Assembly: GCF_014843845.1 (NCBI RefSeq)
Contig: NZ_JHQS01000033.1
Span: 1-64,000 of the forward strand
DNA length: 64,000 nucleotides
Source of the DNA: Mesorhizobium amorphae
Lineage (GTDB): Bacteria > Pseudomonadota > Alphaproteobacteria > Rhizobiales > Rhizobiaceae
Reading direction: 5' to 3'
Positions 1 to 8,472 of the stretch are shown here, piece by piece. A model generated the notes under the pieces. That model did not search any database and was not told the DNA's origin. It was given only the letters and a program-made list of their open reading frames with translations. How positions within the stretch are numbered: position 1 is the first letter of the stretch; every line of letters begins with the position of its first letter. A program made the position numbers and the translations under genes.

Positions 1-2
1 CT

Positions 3-920
3 CACAGGCGTCGAACATCGTCTCTCACAGCGCGATCCGAAAGGTGGCGTCAGAACACCGCTTACAACTCCTCGCTTACGGGCGAGGTGGTCCTAAATCC
101 GGGCATGGCTCAGGTGCCGAAGCCGGAATCGCCTTCTACGAGTGCGCCTGTCGAGACCGAGACTGCAGTCGAAATCGCCTATTGGGAGACCATCAAGGAC
201 TCGGCGAACAAGAATTTCTTTCAGGCATATCTCGAGCGATATCCAAATGGTGCATTCGCGGCGCTTGCGAAGTTAAAGATCGAAGCCCTGGACGAGGAAA
301 AAGGTCGCTTGCAAGAGGGGGCAGCAGCAAGGCTGTCAGATGACGCCAAGGCTATGAGCAGACGTGACGATGAGGGCTTTGGAGATCTGGCGCTTTCCAC
401 CCAGAGAGAGTTGTCACGTGTCGGCTGCCTTGTCGGCCAAATCGATGGAAAGTGGGGCCTTGCCAGCAAGAAGGCGTTGCAAGATTTTGCGCGACGCCGA
501 GGAATTAACCTCGCGTCGGCCGAGCCCACACCGGATCTTCTCAAAGGGCTAAAGGGAGTTCGAGAAACAGTCTGCCCACTTTCCTGTCCTGACGGAATGG
601 AGGCGCAAGAGGGTCGTTGCCAGAGTGCAGTTGCTGGATTCGATGGAATGTGGGCTTTGACGAGACGTGCCACGAATCCGTCGTGCGGATGGCGTGAGCT
701 CACATCAAACATTTTGATTACAGACGGTCAAATCCTCTCCCCTACCTGGGAGGGAAAGGTCGCGGGCGATGGCGCCTCGACAATAATACTTAGATTTGTC
801 CACGAAGGTCGAAATGAAAGGAATATCTTGTATGTAAGGCTAAACGGCAAAAGAGGGTCTGGAAAATTCTATCACGTGGGTGGCGAATGCGCGGGAGTCG
901 TTGAATTGCGAAAACTGTAG
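3..920 (+). CDS. C-terminal part of a caspase-like, peptidoglycan-binding-domain protein (cut by left edge)
   Basis: The reading frame is open from the first full codon at position 3 to the stop at 918-920, so the gene starts outside the window; the GTG at 87 is not needed as a start. The first visible residues resemble the segment after the caspase (peptidase C14) fold in rhizobial caspase-family proteins (an N-S-S-L-T-G-E-V stretch). A 'W-x(2)-I-x-D-S-x-N-x(2)-F-F-x-A-Y-L-x-R-Y-P-N-G' segment follows, then a peptidoglycan_binding_1-like stretch (QRELSRVGCLVGQIDGKWG) and a Cys-containing beta-rich tail. Family knowledge suggests an envelope or cell-death-related protein, but the catalytic part is not visible. 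Its base composition is more AT-rich than the catabolic genes to the right. Confidence 0.6.
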   Translation, partial: HRRRTSSLTARSERWRQNTAYNSSLTGEVVLNPGMAQVPKPESPSTSAPVETETAVEIAYWETIKDSANKNFFQAYLERYPNGAFAALAKLKIEALDEEKGRLQEGAAARLSDDAKAMSRRDDEGFGDLALSTQRELSRVGCLVGQIDGKWGLASKKALQDFARRRGINLASAEPTPDLLKGLKGVRETVCPLSCPDGMEAQEGRCQSAVAGFDGMWALTRRATNPSCGWRELTSNILITDGQILSPTWEGKVAGDGASTIILRFVHEGRNERNILYVRLNGKRGSGKFYHVGGECAGVVELRKL

Positions 921-1454
921 CTAGCTCTGGGTGCCCCCCTGTGGTCATGATCTGACCTGTCTCCAGTCGAATGAGTTTGGGCAGTGCCGCGGCTATCCGG
1001 TTCTTCGTTCCCTGTTAGACCGCGATCATTTCCCTGTTAGCCCGCGTAGGGAACCTTTCACTAAGACATTGAATCTGCCGCAGGATTTTAGACCAGAATT
1101 GACCCAGGCGCACAGAATCACCGGAAATTCGCTGTTTTTCGGCCCTTAACAGGGATTTCGGGCAGAGACTGGTTCGCTGGAGACTGCCAGCACCACCGAA
1201 ACACGTCTAATATATTGATTTCTTTATATTTTTATCAACGGGCCCAAAACGTGGACTCGAACCCCCTTCCGGAAAAGCAAACAGAGCACCACATTCCCCC
1301 TACCAAGCCGGCGATGAAGCGGGCTGCCAGAGGCTGCCTTTTCGGATGTCAAGGCGATCCATCACTCGGCGTCCTCACTGCCGAAACGGCTCAGCGGGGT
1401 CGCGTAAGTGCGCTTGGATTGCGTACTTTGTCGGTCGCAGCCGACAGAGTAGTC
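921..1454. other. Gene-free stretch
   Basis: No reading frame here has a ribosome binding site or recognisable protein. It contains the TTCCCTGTTAG repeats (separate entry), an AT-rich patch near 1207-1236 and a short tRNA-3'-end-like string near 1251-1270 that does not fold into a full tRNA. It separates the caspase-like gene from the catabolic block and may mark an old recombination boundary. Confidence 0.5.
1008..1046. repeat. Two direct copies of TTCCCTGTTAG-N-CCGCG
   Basis: A 17-base unit occurs at 1008-1024 and again at 1030-1046 with one mismatch and a 22-base period. An inverted partial copy (TTAACAGGGAT) lies at about 1146-1156. From memory, such CCCTGTTA strings are dispersed non-coding repeats in Mesorhizobium genomes; this was not checked. 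Two units are too few and too short for a CRISPR array. Confidence 0.5.
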
Positions 1455-2126
1455 CTATTCGTAGATGAGGCCCTTGCGTCGCAGGCGCTCACGCATATCG
1501 TTGACATCGAGGCTCAACTTGCCGGCGGCGTAGAGGCTTCGCTTTTCTTCTTCCATCGCCTCGCGCTTGCGGGCGATTTCGAGGACCTTTGCAGCGGTTT
1601 CGCGTGGCACGACGCACACGCCGTCGTCGTCGGCCACGATTACGTCGCCGGGCCGGATGTGGGCGCCGGCGCAGACGATCGGGATCTGGACGTTGCCCAG
1701 CGTCTCCTTGACGGTCCCCTGTACGCTGATTGCCTTCGACCAGACCGGAAAAGCCATGGAGCGCAGCGTCGAGACATCGCGCACGCCCGCGTCGATGATC
1801 AGGCCCCTGATGCCTTGCGCCTTGGCCGACTCGGCCAGCAGGTCACCAAAATAGCCATCCTCGCAAGGCGAGGTCGGGGTAACGACCAGGATGTCTCCTG
1901 GCCGCGCCTGTTCCAGCGCGACATGGATCATCCAGTTGTCGCCCGGCGCGACTTCGCAAGTCAGCGCGTTGCCTCCGATCCTGGCGCCATCGTAGATGGG
2001 CCGCAGGCGTGTGGCGAGCAGGCCTGTCCGTCCCTGCGCCTCGTGAACCGTGGCCACGCCAAGCTGGCCAAGAGCCTCGCAGGTCTCGATCGGCGTGCGC
2101 TCGGTCTTCGTGACGACTCTGGCCAT
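1455..2126 (-). CDS. ligK: 4-carboxy-4-hydroxy-2-oxoadipate aldolase / oxaloacetate decarboxylase (LigK/GalC type)
   Basis: A 223-aa RraA-like aldolase. The family cleaves 4-carboxy-4-hydroxy-2-oxoadipate to pyruvate and oxaloacetate, the last step of gallate and protocatechuate 4,5-cleavage, and also decarboxylates oxaloacetate. The family active-site pattern is visible: GDLLAES at residues 94-100, then D112-x3-R116-D117. The Lys/Glu-rich C-terminus is normal for the proteobacterial form. The ATG at 2126 has an AGGAGA Shine-Dalgarno 6 bases upstream. It lies 65 bases downstream of ligJ on the same strand and is probably the third gene of the MDR-ligJ-ligK operon under operator site A. An RraA-like protein of other function is the alternative, but the ligJ neighbour argues against it. 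Confidence 0.88.
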   Translation of the reverse strand: MARVVTKTERTPIETCEALGQLGVATVHEAQGRTGLLATRLRPIYDGARIGGNALTCEVAPGDNWMIHVALEQARPGDILVVTPTSPCEDGYFGDLLAESAKAQGIRGLIIDAGVRDVSTLRSMAFPVWSKAISVQGTVKETLGNVQIPIVCAGAHIRPGDVIVADDDGVCVVPRETAAKVLEIARKREAMEEEKRSLYAAGKLSLDVNDMRERLRRKGLIYE

Positions 2127-2191
2127 CGGTGTTCTCCTGGAAAGATGAGGCGCGGCGTCTGGCCCGCGCCCGAATGGTGCTCATTGGTGGC

Positions 2192-3214
2192 CTAGCGCCC
2201 TTGCGCCTTCAGCCGCGTATCAAGCCTCGGAAAGACCTTGCGGGCATTGCCTTCGAACACGGCCCGCCGCTCGGTCTCGCCGAGCGAAAGCGCGTCGATG
2301 TAGCGCCGCGTGTCGTCGAAGTCGAAGCCGGTCTCCGGGTCGATGGCCTTGACCGCTCCGAGCAGTTCGGACCCGAACAAGATGTTGGCCGGACCAACGA
2401 CGCGGAACAGCGTGTCGATGCCCGCCTGATGATAGACGCAGCTGTCGAAGAACACGTTGCGGAGCAGGTGCTCGCCCAGTGCGGGCCTGTCCAGCATCAT
2501 CGCCAGGCCGCGATAGCGTCCCCAGTGATAGGGCGCCGCGCCGCCACCGTGTGGGATGATCAGCTTGAGATCGGGAAACGCACTGAACAGGTCGCCCTGG
2601 ATCAGCTGCATGAAGACCGCGGTATCGGCATTGATGTAGTGCGCGCCGGTCGTATGCAGGCATGCGCTGCAGGAGCCGGAGACATGGATCATGGCCGGCA
2701 CCTGCAGCTCGACCAGCTTTTCGAAGAGCGGATACCAGTAGCGGTCGTGGATCGGCGGCGCCGACCAGAAGCCGCCGGACGGATCGGGATTGAGGTTGCA
2801 GCCGACGAAGCCGAGTTCGACGACGCAGCGCTCGAGCTCGGCAAGGACCGGCTTCAGGTCGCCGCTCATCGATTGCGGCAGCTGGCATACGCCGGCGAAG
2901 TTGGCCGGGAACATGTCGACGATGCGGGCGATCAAGTCGTTGGAGATGCGCGACCACTCGGCATTGGTCTCGGCGCTGCCGATATGATGGCCCATGCCCG
3001 AAGCCCGTGGCGACAGGATGGTCACGTCCGAGCCTCGCTCGCGCTGCAGGCGCAGTTGGTTCTGTTCGATCGTTGCCCTCAGCACATCGTCTGCAATGCC
3101 GGGATAGGCGGGCCTTGCGTCGCGCGTGCCCTCGACGAACTCGACCTGGGCCTTGCGAAAGGCATGATGGTCCTGCGGTTCGCTCGTGTAGTGGCCGTGG
3201 CAGTCAATGATCAT
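2192..3214 (-). CDS. ligJ: 4-oxalomesaconate hydratase (LigJ), amidohydrolase superfamily
   Basis: A 340-aa cytosolic metal-dependent hydratase. It converts 4-oxalomesaconate to 4-carboxy-4-hydroxy-2-oxoadipate, the substrate of the adjacent LigK. The N-terminal MIIDCHGHY carries the HxH metal pair (H6, H8); MIHVSGSCSACLHTTGAHY and the IPHGGGA and YHWGR stretches match LigJ of sphingomonads as I know it. An in-frame start 10 codons earlier exists, but the ATG at 3214 is chosen because it begins the conserved MIIDCHGHY and has AAGAGA upstream. The gene sits between a dehydrogenase and ligK in one minus-strand operon. No ligAB/desB ring-cleavage dioxygenase, ligC or ligI is in the window. Confidence 0.9.
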   Translation of the reverse strand: MIIDCHGHYTSEPQDHHAFRKAQVEFVEGTRDARPAYPGIADDVLRATIEQNQLRLQRERGSDVTILSPRASGMGHHIGSAETNAEWSRISNDLIARIVDMFPANFAGVCQLPQSMSGDLKPVLAELERCVVELGFVGCNLNPDPSGGFWSAPPIHDRYWYPLFEKLVELQVPAMIHVSGSCSACLHTTGAHYINADTAVFMQLIQGDLFSAFPDLKLIIPHGGGAAPYHWGRYRGLAMMLDRPALGEHLLRNVFFDSCVYHQAGIDTLFRVVGPANILFGSELLGAVKAIDPETGFDFDDTRRYIDALSLGETERRAVFEGNARKVFPRLDTRLKAQGR

Positions 3215-3283
3215 TTCGATTCTCTTCGCGGCGCGATCCGGCAAGCGGCGGACGCTGAGGTCCGCCGATGACGATTGTTGCGA

Positions 3284-4393
3284 CTACGGTTCGAGCACGT
3301 AGTTGGTGAAGCCGCCGTCACCGGAAGCGACCCCGTTGATGGCCTCGTTGATCCGCTCGAGCGGATACGTCCTGGCCTCCAGCACCGAGAGATCGATCGT
3401 GCCGGAGCGAACCATCTCGGCGATCTCCATGCCCTCGGCGGTGGTCAGCCAGGCCGAGCCGATCAACTCCATCGAATTGTCCATCCACCACTTGGTGTTG
3501 AACAGCATGTCGCTGCCTGTGCCGCCGATGTTGACGATGCGGCCGCCTCGCCTGACCCCCATCATGGCGTCCTTCATGGCATTGACGTCGGCGACTGCGC
3601 CGAGGCAGTCGAGCATGAAGTCGGCTCCAATACCGTTGGTCTGCGAGCGGACCCAGTCGGCGACCTGGCCGTCCTGGTTGGAGAAGGTCTGGACCCGGTT
3701 CGGGGCAAGCTGCTTCAGCCGCTCGAGCAGGGGCTTGCCACGGGCCACGGCATAGACCGTCGAGACCCCCATGGCGAGCGCGAAGAGAGTGGCGCCGACG
3801 CCCAGCGTGCCCGTCGCGCCGTTGATGATCAGCGACTTGCCGGTCGGTACGCCGAACTTCTTGATCGCGGAATAGGATGTACCGAGGTAACCCATGCGGG
3901 CGGCCTGAGGAAAGGTCATGGTGTCGGGAATCTTGACGATCGCATTCTGGGGCGCACACATGAACTGGGCGAAGCCGCCTTCCGGATAGCGCTTGTAGAT
4001 CTCCAGGCTGTTCTTGTTGAAGCCGAAATAGCCATTGAATGTGAAGTACTCGCACTTCGCCTGATGGCCGCTGACGCAGGCATGGCATGCACCGCAGGAG
4101 CGTAGCGGATTGACGTAGACGCGGTCGCCAGGCCTGATCGCCACGACTTGGTTGCCGACCTGGTGCACGATGCCCGCGGGGTCGAGGCCGAAGATCGCCG
4201 GCTTCATTGGCAGCGGCTGATGAGGGTACCAGGTTTCCCAGTTGTTCAGCACGTTCGCGAGGTTGGGCACCATCCCGCAGGCCTTGACCTCGACGACCAC
4301 ATCCGTGCCGGACGCCACCGGCTTCGCCACTTGCTCGACACGCATCGGCTCGTTCACGGCATGCAGCCGTGCCGCTCGCATCATGATCGTCAT
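3284..4393 (-). CDS. Medium-chain dehydrogenase/reductase with altered catalytic zinc site (paralogue 1)
   Basis: A 369-aa MDR-superfamily oxidoreductase. The GroES-like lobe keeps the structural-zinc cysteines (C100, C103, C106, C114) and the Rossmann lobe has GATGTLGVG near 192-200. The usual catalytic zinc ligands are changed: C39 is present, but the 'GHE' motif is GLD (69-71) and no Cys sits at the third-ligand region (GYLGTSYSA). The ATG at 4393 follows GGAGGA by 7 bases; the longer frame upstream has no such site. It is the first gene of the operon with ligJ and ligK, with a palindromic operator about 65 bases upstream. Its close relative is at 11591-12712. The substrate is unknown; an NAD(P)-dependent step on an aromatic or ring-cleavage intermediate is inferred from context. 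Confidence 0.8.
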   Translation of the reverse strand: MTIMMRAARLHAVNEPMRVEQVAKPVASGTDVVVEVKACGMVPNLANVLNNWETWYPHQPLPMKPAIFGLDPAGIVHQVGNQVVAIRPGDRVYVNPLRSCGACHACVSGHQAKCEYFTFNGYFGFNKNSLEIYKRYPEGGFAQFMCAPQNAIVKIPDTMTFPQAARMGYLGTSYSAIKKFGVPTGKSLIINGATGTLGVGATLFALAMGVSTVYAVARGKPLLERLKQLAPNRVQTFSNQDGQVADWVRSQTNGIGADFMLDCLGAVADVNAMKDAMMGVRRGGRIVNIGGTGSDMLFNTKWWMDNSMELIGSAWLTTAEGMEIAEMVRSGTIDLSVLEARTYPLERINEAINGVASGDGGFTNYVLEP

Positions 4394-4454
4394 CGTCTGT
4401 TCCTCCCAATATGTCGGTTCGCGGAGATGCCTCATTGACATTCTCATCGGACTG

Positions 4455-4474
4455 CAGATACCGTACAGTATCTG
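4455..4474. promoter_or_regulatory. Palindromic operator, site A
   Basis: Perfect 7-base arms, CAGATAC and GTATCTG, are separated by 6 bases; the 16-base core is GATACCGTACAGTATC (4457-4472). It lies between the divergent MDR-ligJ-ligK operon and the doxX-tetR pair. The same core is found at five other promoters in the window (sites B-F). Binding by the TetR protein encoded at 5089 is inferred. Confidence 0.7.
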
Positions 4475-4675
4475 GATTGAGTGACGCAAGAGCCGATTTC
4501 CTCTGACGACAGCATTTGCAGGAGATCTCGGCGTATGCCGTGCCGGTTGCGGCCCGGCGACGAACGCTTTCGCCGCGAACGTCGCTCGCTGAATGAGAGA
4601 ACGTCGCGCCATCCAGGCAACAAGGACAGATGAGGGGCATCGAAGGCCCGTTCACCGTCCTACACGGAGGGATCA

Positions 4676-5032
4676 GTGCCGGAGTTTACGCTAACGCCAA
4701 TCGATCTGCTGCGCATTCTGTGCGGACTCTGGTTCCTTCCGCATCTCGTCGGAAAGATCAGGAACTTCGAAAAGGCGACGAAGACGTTCGAGGCCGCCGG
4801 ACTGAAGCCTGGAAAGCCCTTCATCGTGTTGACGATAGTGCTGGAGGTTCTTGCCGCCGTTGGAATGGTGTTCAACATTCATCCGCGATGGGCGGCCGCG
4901 TGCGCTGTGGCTGTCTTGCTGGGGGCGGCCTATGCGGTGGTGCGTATCAATGGCCCGCACTGGCGCTGGCAGCTGATGGGCCCCGAATACCCGATTTTCT
5001 GGGCGCTTGCCTGTATTGTTTCGGCCCTCTAA
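4676..5032 (+). CDS. DoxX-family small membrane protein
   Basis: A 118-aa protein with about four hydrophobic helices (ILCGLWFLPHLVGKI, FIVLTIVLEVLAAVGMVF, AAACAVAVLLGAAYAVV, PIFWALACIVSAL). This is the size and topology of DoxX-like inner-membrane proteins, often found beside oxidoreductases and TetR regulators. The start is GTG at 4676 with GGAGGG 4-9 bases upstream. It is divergent from the MDR-ligJ-ligK operon across operator site A and lies 56 bases upstream of the TetR gene. The function in this pathway is not known; quinone- or thiol-linked electron transfer is a family-level guess. Confidence 0.75.
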   Translation: MPEFTLTPIDLLRILCGLWFLPHLVGKIRNFEKATKTFEAAGLKPGKPFIVLTIVLEVLAAVGMVFNIHPRWAAACAVAVLLGAAYAVVRINGPHWRWQLMGPEYPIFWALACIVSAL

Positions 5033-5046
5033 CCTTCGGTCGATTC

Positions 5047-5063
5047 GGATACCAAAGGTATCC
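5047..5063. promoter_or_regulatory. Palindromic operator, site B, upstream of tetR
   Basis: GGATACC-AAA-GGTATCC is a perfect 7-base inverted repeat ending 25 bases before the TetR start codon. It matches the GATACY/RGTATC half-sites of sites A and C-F, but its centre is one base shorter. The position suggests autoregulation. Confidence 0.65.
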
Positions 5064-5088
5064 AGATAATGGGCTGGAAGGACAGAAG

Positions 5089-5709
5089 ATGGCACGACTG
5101 ACACGCGAACAGAGCCAGGCTCTGACCCGCGAGAAGCTTTTGCTGTCGGCGAGCGAGGTCGTGGCCCGCGACGGCTACTCCGGCGCGACCATCGAACGCA
5201 TCGCGGAAGAGGCCGGATATTCGAAGGGCGCCTTCTATTCGAACTTCGCCACAAAGGAAGAGATATTCCTTCAACTGCTTGAGCGCCATGCCGGCGGCGA
5301 CGTGGTCGAACTCACCGGCCTGCTCGACGGCTACGATGACCCAAAAGCGATCATCGACGCGATGTGCGATTGGGCCAACCAGCGGGCGAAGGACAAGCGG
5401 TGGGGAACGCTTGCCATCGACCTGCTGCGGATCGCCCGCCGGGACAACACACTGGAAGAGCGGCATCTGCGCCTGTTCAAGGACCAGTGGGTGGGTCTGG
5501 GCAAGTTGCTGTCCGGAAAGCTTTTCCCCTACGGCGGTTCCGATATCGAACCACTCTATGTGGGCGGCGTCGTTCTCGAACTCATCTACGGCGGCCTCTC
5601 CAGCTTCATGAAGGACGACTCGCCGGGCGAAATGGTCAGGGCCACGCTCACCTCGATGCACGAGGCGCATCTCTACAGGCACATGAAGCGGCCGGCCGCC
5701 CGCGTATAG
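5089..5709 (+). CDS. TetR/AcrR-family transcriptional regulator
   Basis: A 206-aa repressor-type protein. The N-terminal TetR HTH spans roughly residues 15-60: S-A-S-E-V-V-A-R-D-G-Y-S-G-A-T-I, then I-A-E-E-A-G-Y-S-K-G-A-F-Y-S-N-F and K-E-E-I-F-L. The remaining ~140 residues form a ligand-binding domain, with R-W-G-T-L-A-I-D-L-L resembling TetR_C domains. The frame extends far upstream, but the ATG at 5089 is preceded by AGGACAGAAG and begins the HTH properly. Operator site B lies just upstream, and related palindromes lie at five other promoters of the block, so it is the best candidate for the regulator of that set. The ligand is probably a pathway substrate (inferred). Confidence 0.88.
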   Translation: MARLTREQSQALTREKLLLSASEVVARDGYSGATIERIAEEAGYSKGAFYSNFATKEEIFLQLLERHAGGDVVELTGLLDGYDDPKAIIDAMCDWANQRAKDKRWGTLAIDLLRIARRDNTLEERHLRLFKDQWVGLGKLLSGKLFPYGGSDIEPLYVGGVVLELIYGGLSSFMKDDSPGEMVRATLTSMHEAHLYRHMKRPAARV

Positions 5710-5788
5710 GGCGCGCCGCTTCCGAGGCGCACCGGCCGGTCCTGGCCTCGCACCCGAGGTCGGCACGGCGCTCACGACGCGTGAACAG

Positions 5789-7357
5789 TCATTGGTCGGT
5801 CGCTGCCAGCATCGTCTGCAATTGATGAACGAGTTGCTCGGCCTCCCTTGATTCCGCGGCCGTGCCGAAAACCACATGGTCGGGCCGCACCAGGACGGCG
5901 CGTGCACGCTTCGACGTCAACCAGTCCGCCAGCACGCGGTCTTCTTCCACCAGAAGCGAAGGATAGGATCTCTCCTGCGCCACGCGATGCACGGCAACGC
6001 CCGCCTCGCGCGACTTGTCCAAAAGCCTGGGCGAGGGGTCCATTTCACCGGCGATGAGAGGCTGGAATCCGGGTGGCAAAGCGTCGTCGAGCCGCATCCG
6101 GTCGAAAGGCCCGACGACCCACGGCTGTGGACAGGGCTCGCCGGCTCCGGCTGTCGACCACCCGTCAACGCCACTGGCGACAAGTCCATGACGGATGGGC
6201 GGAAAGAGGTTCTGCCGGACCTGAACGCCCTGGCCCGCGTGCATGGCCGCTACCATCTCGGCATTGCGGGCGCGGGCCTTGCCGGGATCCAGCTCGCAGA
6301 TGACTCTTCCCAGCCGCTTCGTGATCTCGATAACCTCACGTATGAATGGCCTGCGCTCGGCCTGGTAGGTGTCGAGCAGGCGCTCCGATCCCCCGCCGAT
6401 CACATAGGCCAGCTTCCACGCAAGATTGGCTGCATCCTTGATGCCCTGCACCATCCCCTGCGCGAGAAATGGCGGGGTCATGTGGCAGGCATCGCCGGCA
6501 AGAAAGACGCTGTCGACCCGCCACTGCTGCGCAACAAGAGCGTGGAAATTGTAGGTCGCCGAGCGCCAAAGCCTGGCCTGGTCCGGCCGAAGCCAAGGCG
6601 AAAGCAGCTGCCGGATCCGTTCCGGTCGATTGATCTCCGCCGGATTTTCACCCGGCAGGATCATGAACTCCCAGCGTCGCAGTCGATTGGGCCCGCGCAC
6701 ATATGTATGCGGGCGCGCGGGATCGCAGAACTGGACGTTGGTCTCCGGCAGCGCGACGTGCCCGTCCTCCAATATCATGTCCACCACGAGCCAGGGTTCG
6801 TCGAAGTCGAGGTCTTCCAGCGCGACGCCCAGCCTGCGCCTGACGAAGCTCGCTGCGCCGTCGCAACCGACGACATAGCGCGGGGTGCGCTTTGAGCGTT
6901 CGCCGCTCACCTTGTCGTGCAAGGTCAGGACCGGTCTATCGGGGTTCTCGAGGTCGACAAGCTCCGTTGCGGTGCGTAGCGTGAGGTTGGGGAACTTCTT
7001 GCCGTTGGCGCGCAGAGCCCGTTCGAGCTCCGGCTGAAGGAAAGTCATATAGGGCGGCCAGGTAAGCGGGTAGGGCTCGGAAGGGGACTCGAACCGGCGC
7101 AATAACACGCCGTCGGCGGATCTGTATTCCGATGGGCGATATTCCCCGGTCGCCGCGGCAACGGCGTCGGCCGCGCCTATGTTCTGGAAGACCCGCATCA
7201 CCTCGTGGTCCATGCCGATCGCGCGAGGCAGTGCGTAGACGTCGTCAGCGGCGTCAATGCCCTCCACCCGAACTCCTGCTGCCGCAAGAAGATTGCACAA
7301 GGTGATGCCGACCGGGCCGAGCCCGACCACCACGACGTCCGCCTCATCTTGCGTCAT
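5789..7357 (-). CDS. FAD-dependent aromatic hydroxylase (MhpA/PheA-like class A flavoprotein monooxygenase)
   Basis: A 522-aa flavoprotein. The FAD dinucleotide motif GLGPVG is at residues 12-17, the FAD/NADPH-binding segment is VGCDGAASFVRR, and the FAD-ribityl motif is GDACHMTPPFLAQGM. A ~150-residue C-terminal thioredoxin-like region is typical of MhpA-type hydroxylases. The family uses NAD(P)H and O2 to add an ortho hydroxyl to phenolic substrates, making catechols for extradiol cleavage. An extradiol dioxygenase lies in the same minus-strand run, which supports this role. The start at 7357 gives the canonical Rossmann N-terminus; its Shine-Dalgarno (AGAGGG) is distant. The substrate is not predictable. 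The stop is 80 bases from the convergent tetR stop. Confidence 0.85.
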   Translation of the reverse strand: MTQDEADVVVVGLGPVGITLCNLLAAAGVRVEGIDAADDVYALPRAIGMDHEVMRVFQNIGAADAVAAATGEYRPSEYRSADGVLLRRFESPSEPYPLTWPPYMTFLQPELERALRANGKKFPNLTLRTATELVDLENPDRPVLTLHDKVSGERSKRTPRYVVGCDGAASFVRRRLGVALEDLDFDEPWLVVDMILEDGHVALPETNVQFCDPARPHTYVRGPNRLRRWEFMILPGENPAEINRPERIRQLLSPWLRPDQARLWRSATYNFHALVAQQWRVDSVFLAGDACHMTPPFLAQGMVQGIKDAANLAWKLAYVIGGGSERLLDTYQAERRPFIREVIEITKRLGRVICELDPGKARARNAEMVAAMHAGQGVQVRQNLFPPIRHGLVASGVDGWSTAGAGEPCPQPWVVGPFDRMRLDDALPPGFQPLIAGEMDPSPRLLDKSREAGVAVHRVAQERSYPSLLVEEDRVLADWLTSKRARAVLVRPDHVVFGTAAESREAEQLVHQLQTMLAATDQ

Positions 7358-7402
7358 CTAGGAATACCCTCTGGCCGGCTTCGGTGCGGCTGCCGCGCGG
7401 CA

Positions 7403-8440
7403 TCACTGCAGGAAAGCCGGCACCGCAAGCCCCAGCCGTGCGGCTACATCGGCGAGGTTCCTGGCGGTGCCCTTCGCCAGAGGGATGCCGTTGGCGATGC
7501 GCTCCCGCCCGGTCTGGAAGCCGCGTTCGCCTGGTAGTTTCACGCCATCGGAGCCAGCTGCCGGATCGAGCGCATGGATCGCGCCGGCGAGGCTGTCCAC
7601 CGAGGCGAGAAAGGACGATGTGTCGCCGAAGGCCGCCGGATTGATGGCAAGCAGAAGGCCATTGAAGCCGCCTTTCTTCTCGCCGCGCAGGAACGGCGCG
7701 ATGACAGCGTTGCCCACCAGCACGCTCGACAGAATTTCGATCATCAACGACAGGCCGGATCCCTTTGGGCCGGCCATGGGCAGTATGGCTGCCACCGCAT
7801 GCGGGTCTTGCGTTTCGGTGCCGCTGGCGTCGATCGCCCAGCCCTTGGGGATCGGGCTGCCCGAATCCTTCGCCGCCATGATCTTGCCGAGCGCGACGGC
7901 GGCTGTGGACATGTCGAGTACGATCGGATCGGCGCCACCGGGCCGCGGAACGGCGATCGACAGGGGGTTCGTCGACAGCGCCTCGCCCTTTGCGCCGAAG
8001 TAGCTCATGAGCGGCCTCGACGCGGTCATGGCGATACCGATGAGGCCGCGGCCGGCCAGTTGGGTCGTGAAGTAGCCGATTGCGCCGGCATGCGATATGG
8101 CGCGGGCGCCGCACCAACCGATGCCGAACTTCTCCGCCAGATCGCCGGCCCTGCCGGCCGCGTGCATCATGGCGCCGGCGCCCGGCGCCTTTGCGTAGTC
8201 GAAGACGCAGGTCGCTCCGAATTCCCGGATCAGCTTCGGCTGTTGCCCGGTGCGGACGACGGCGGTCTTGATCATCTCGATGTAGCGCGGGATCCTGAGA
8301 ACACCGTGCGAATCCGCGCCGCGCAGATTCGCCCATACCAGCAGCCGCGCGGTCTGTTCCGCCTCTTCCGGCGTATAACCGGCCGCATGCAGGAGCGCAG
8401 TCGCAAAATCGGTCAGTTCGGTTTCCTGGACGACGGGCAT
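7403..8440 (-). CDS. Ldh2/malate dehydrogenase-family NAD(P)-dependent oxidoreductase
   Basis: A 345-aa protein of the LDH2/MDH2 family (YlbC/DpkA/ComC type). Motifs visible: the N-terminal 'LRGADSHGVLR-IPRY' with the family Ser-His pair, 'STNPLSIAVPR', 'DMSTAAVALGKI' and 'GPKGSGLSLMIEILSSVL'. The family reduces 2-keto acids or imines with NAD(P)H. ATG 8440 is chosen over an upstream in-frame start because AGGAGA lies 7 bases before it. It lies 32 bases downstream of the alpha/beta hydrolase and 45 upstream of the flavin hydroxylase, in one operon. A plausible role is interconverting a hydroxy acid and a keto acid after ring cleavage; the exact substrate is unknown. Confidence 0.8.
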   Translation of the reverse strand: MPVVQETELTDFATALLHAAGYTPEEAEQTARLLVWANLRGADSHGVLRIPRYIEMIKTAVVRTGQQPKLIREFGATCVFDYAKAPGAGAMMHAAGRAGDLAEKFGIGWCGARAISHAGAIGYFTTQLAGRGLIGIAMTASRPLMSYFGAKGEALSTNPLSIAVPRPGGADPIVLDMSTAAVALGKIMAAKDSGSPIPKGWAIDASGTETQDPHAVAAILPMAGPKGSGLSLMIEILSSVLVGNAVIAPFLRGEKKGGFNGLLLAINPAAFGDTSSFLASVDSLAGAIHALDPAAGSDGVKLPGERGFQTGRERIANGIPLAKGTARNLADVAARLGLAVPAFLQ

Positions 8441-8472
8441 GCCGAATCTCTCCTGGTCTGGCTGTGCTGACC

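Noticed and set aside
1008..1046. Direct repeats as a CRISPR array
   Set aside because: Only two 17-base units, a 5-base gap and no cas genes.
1251..1285. tRNA 3'-end-like string on the minus strand (GTTCGAGTCC-type T-loop)
   Set aside because: The T-stem does not pair (GGGGG against CCACG) and no anticodon or D arm can be built. At most a decayed att fragment; not supported as a tRNA.
2129..3271. 380-codon plus-strand open frame opposite ligJ
   Set aside because: Antisense shadow; LigJ motifs are on the minus strand.
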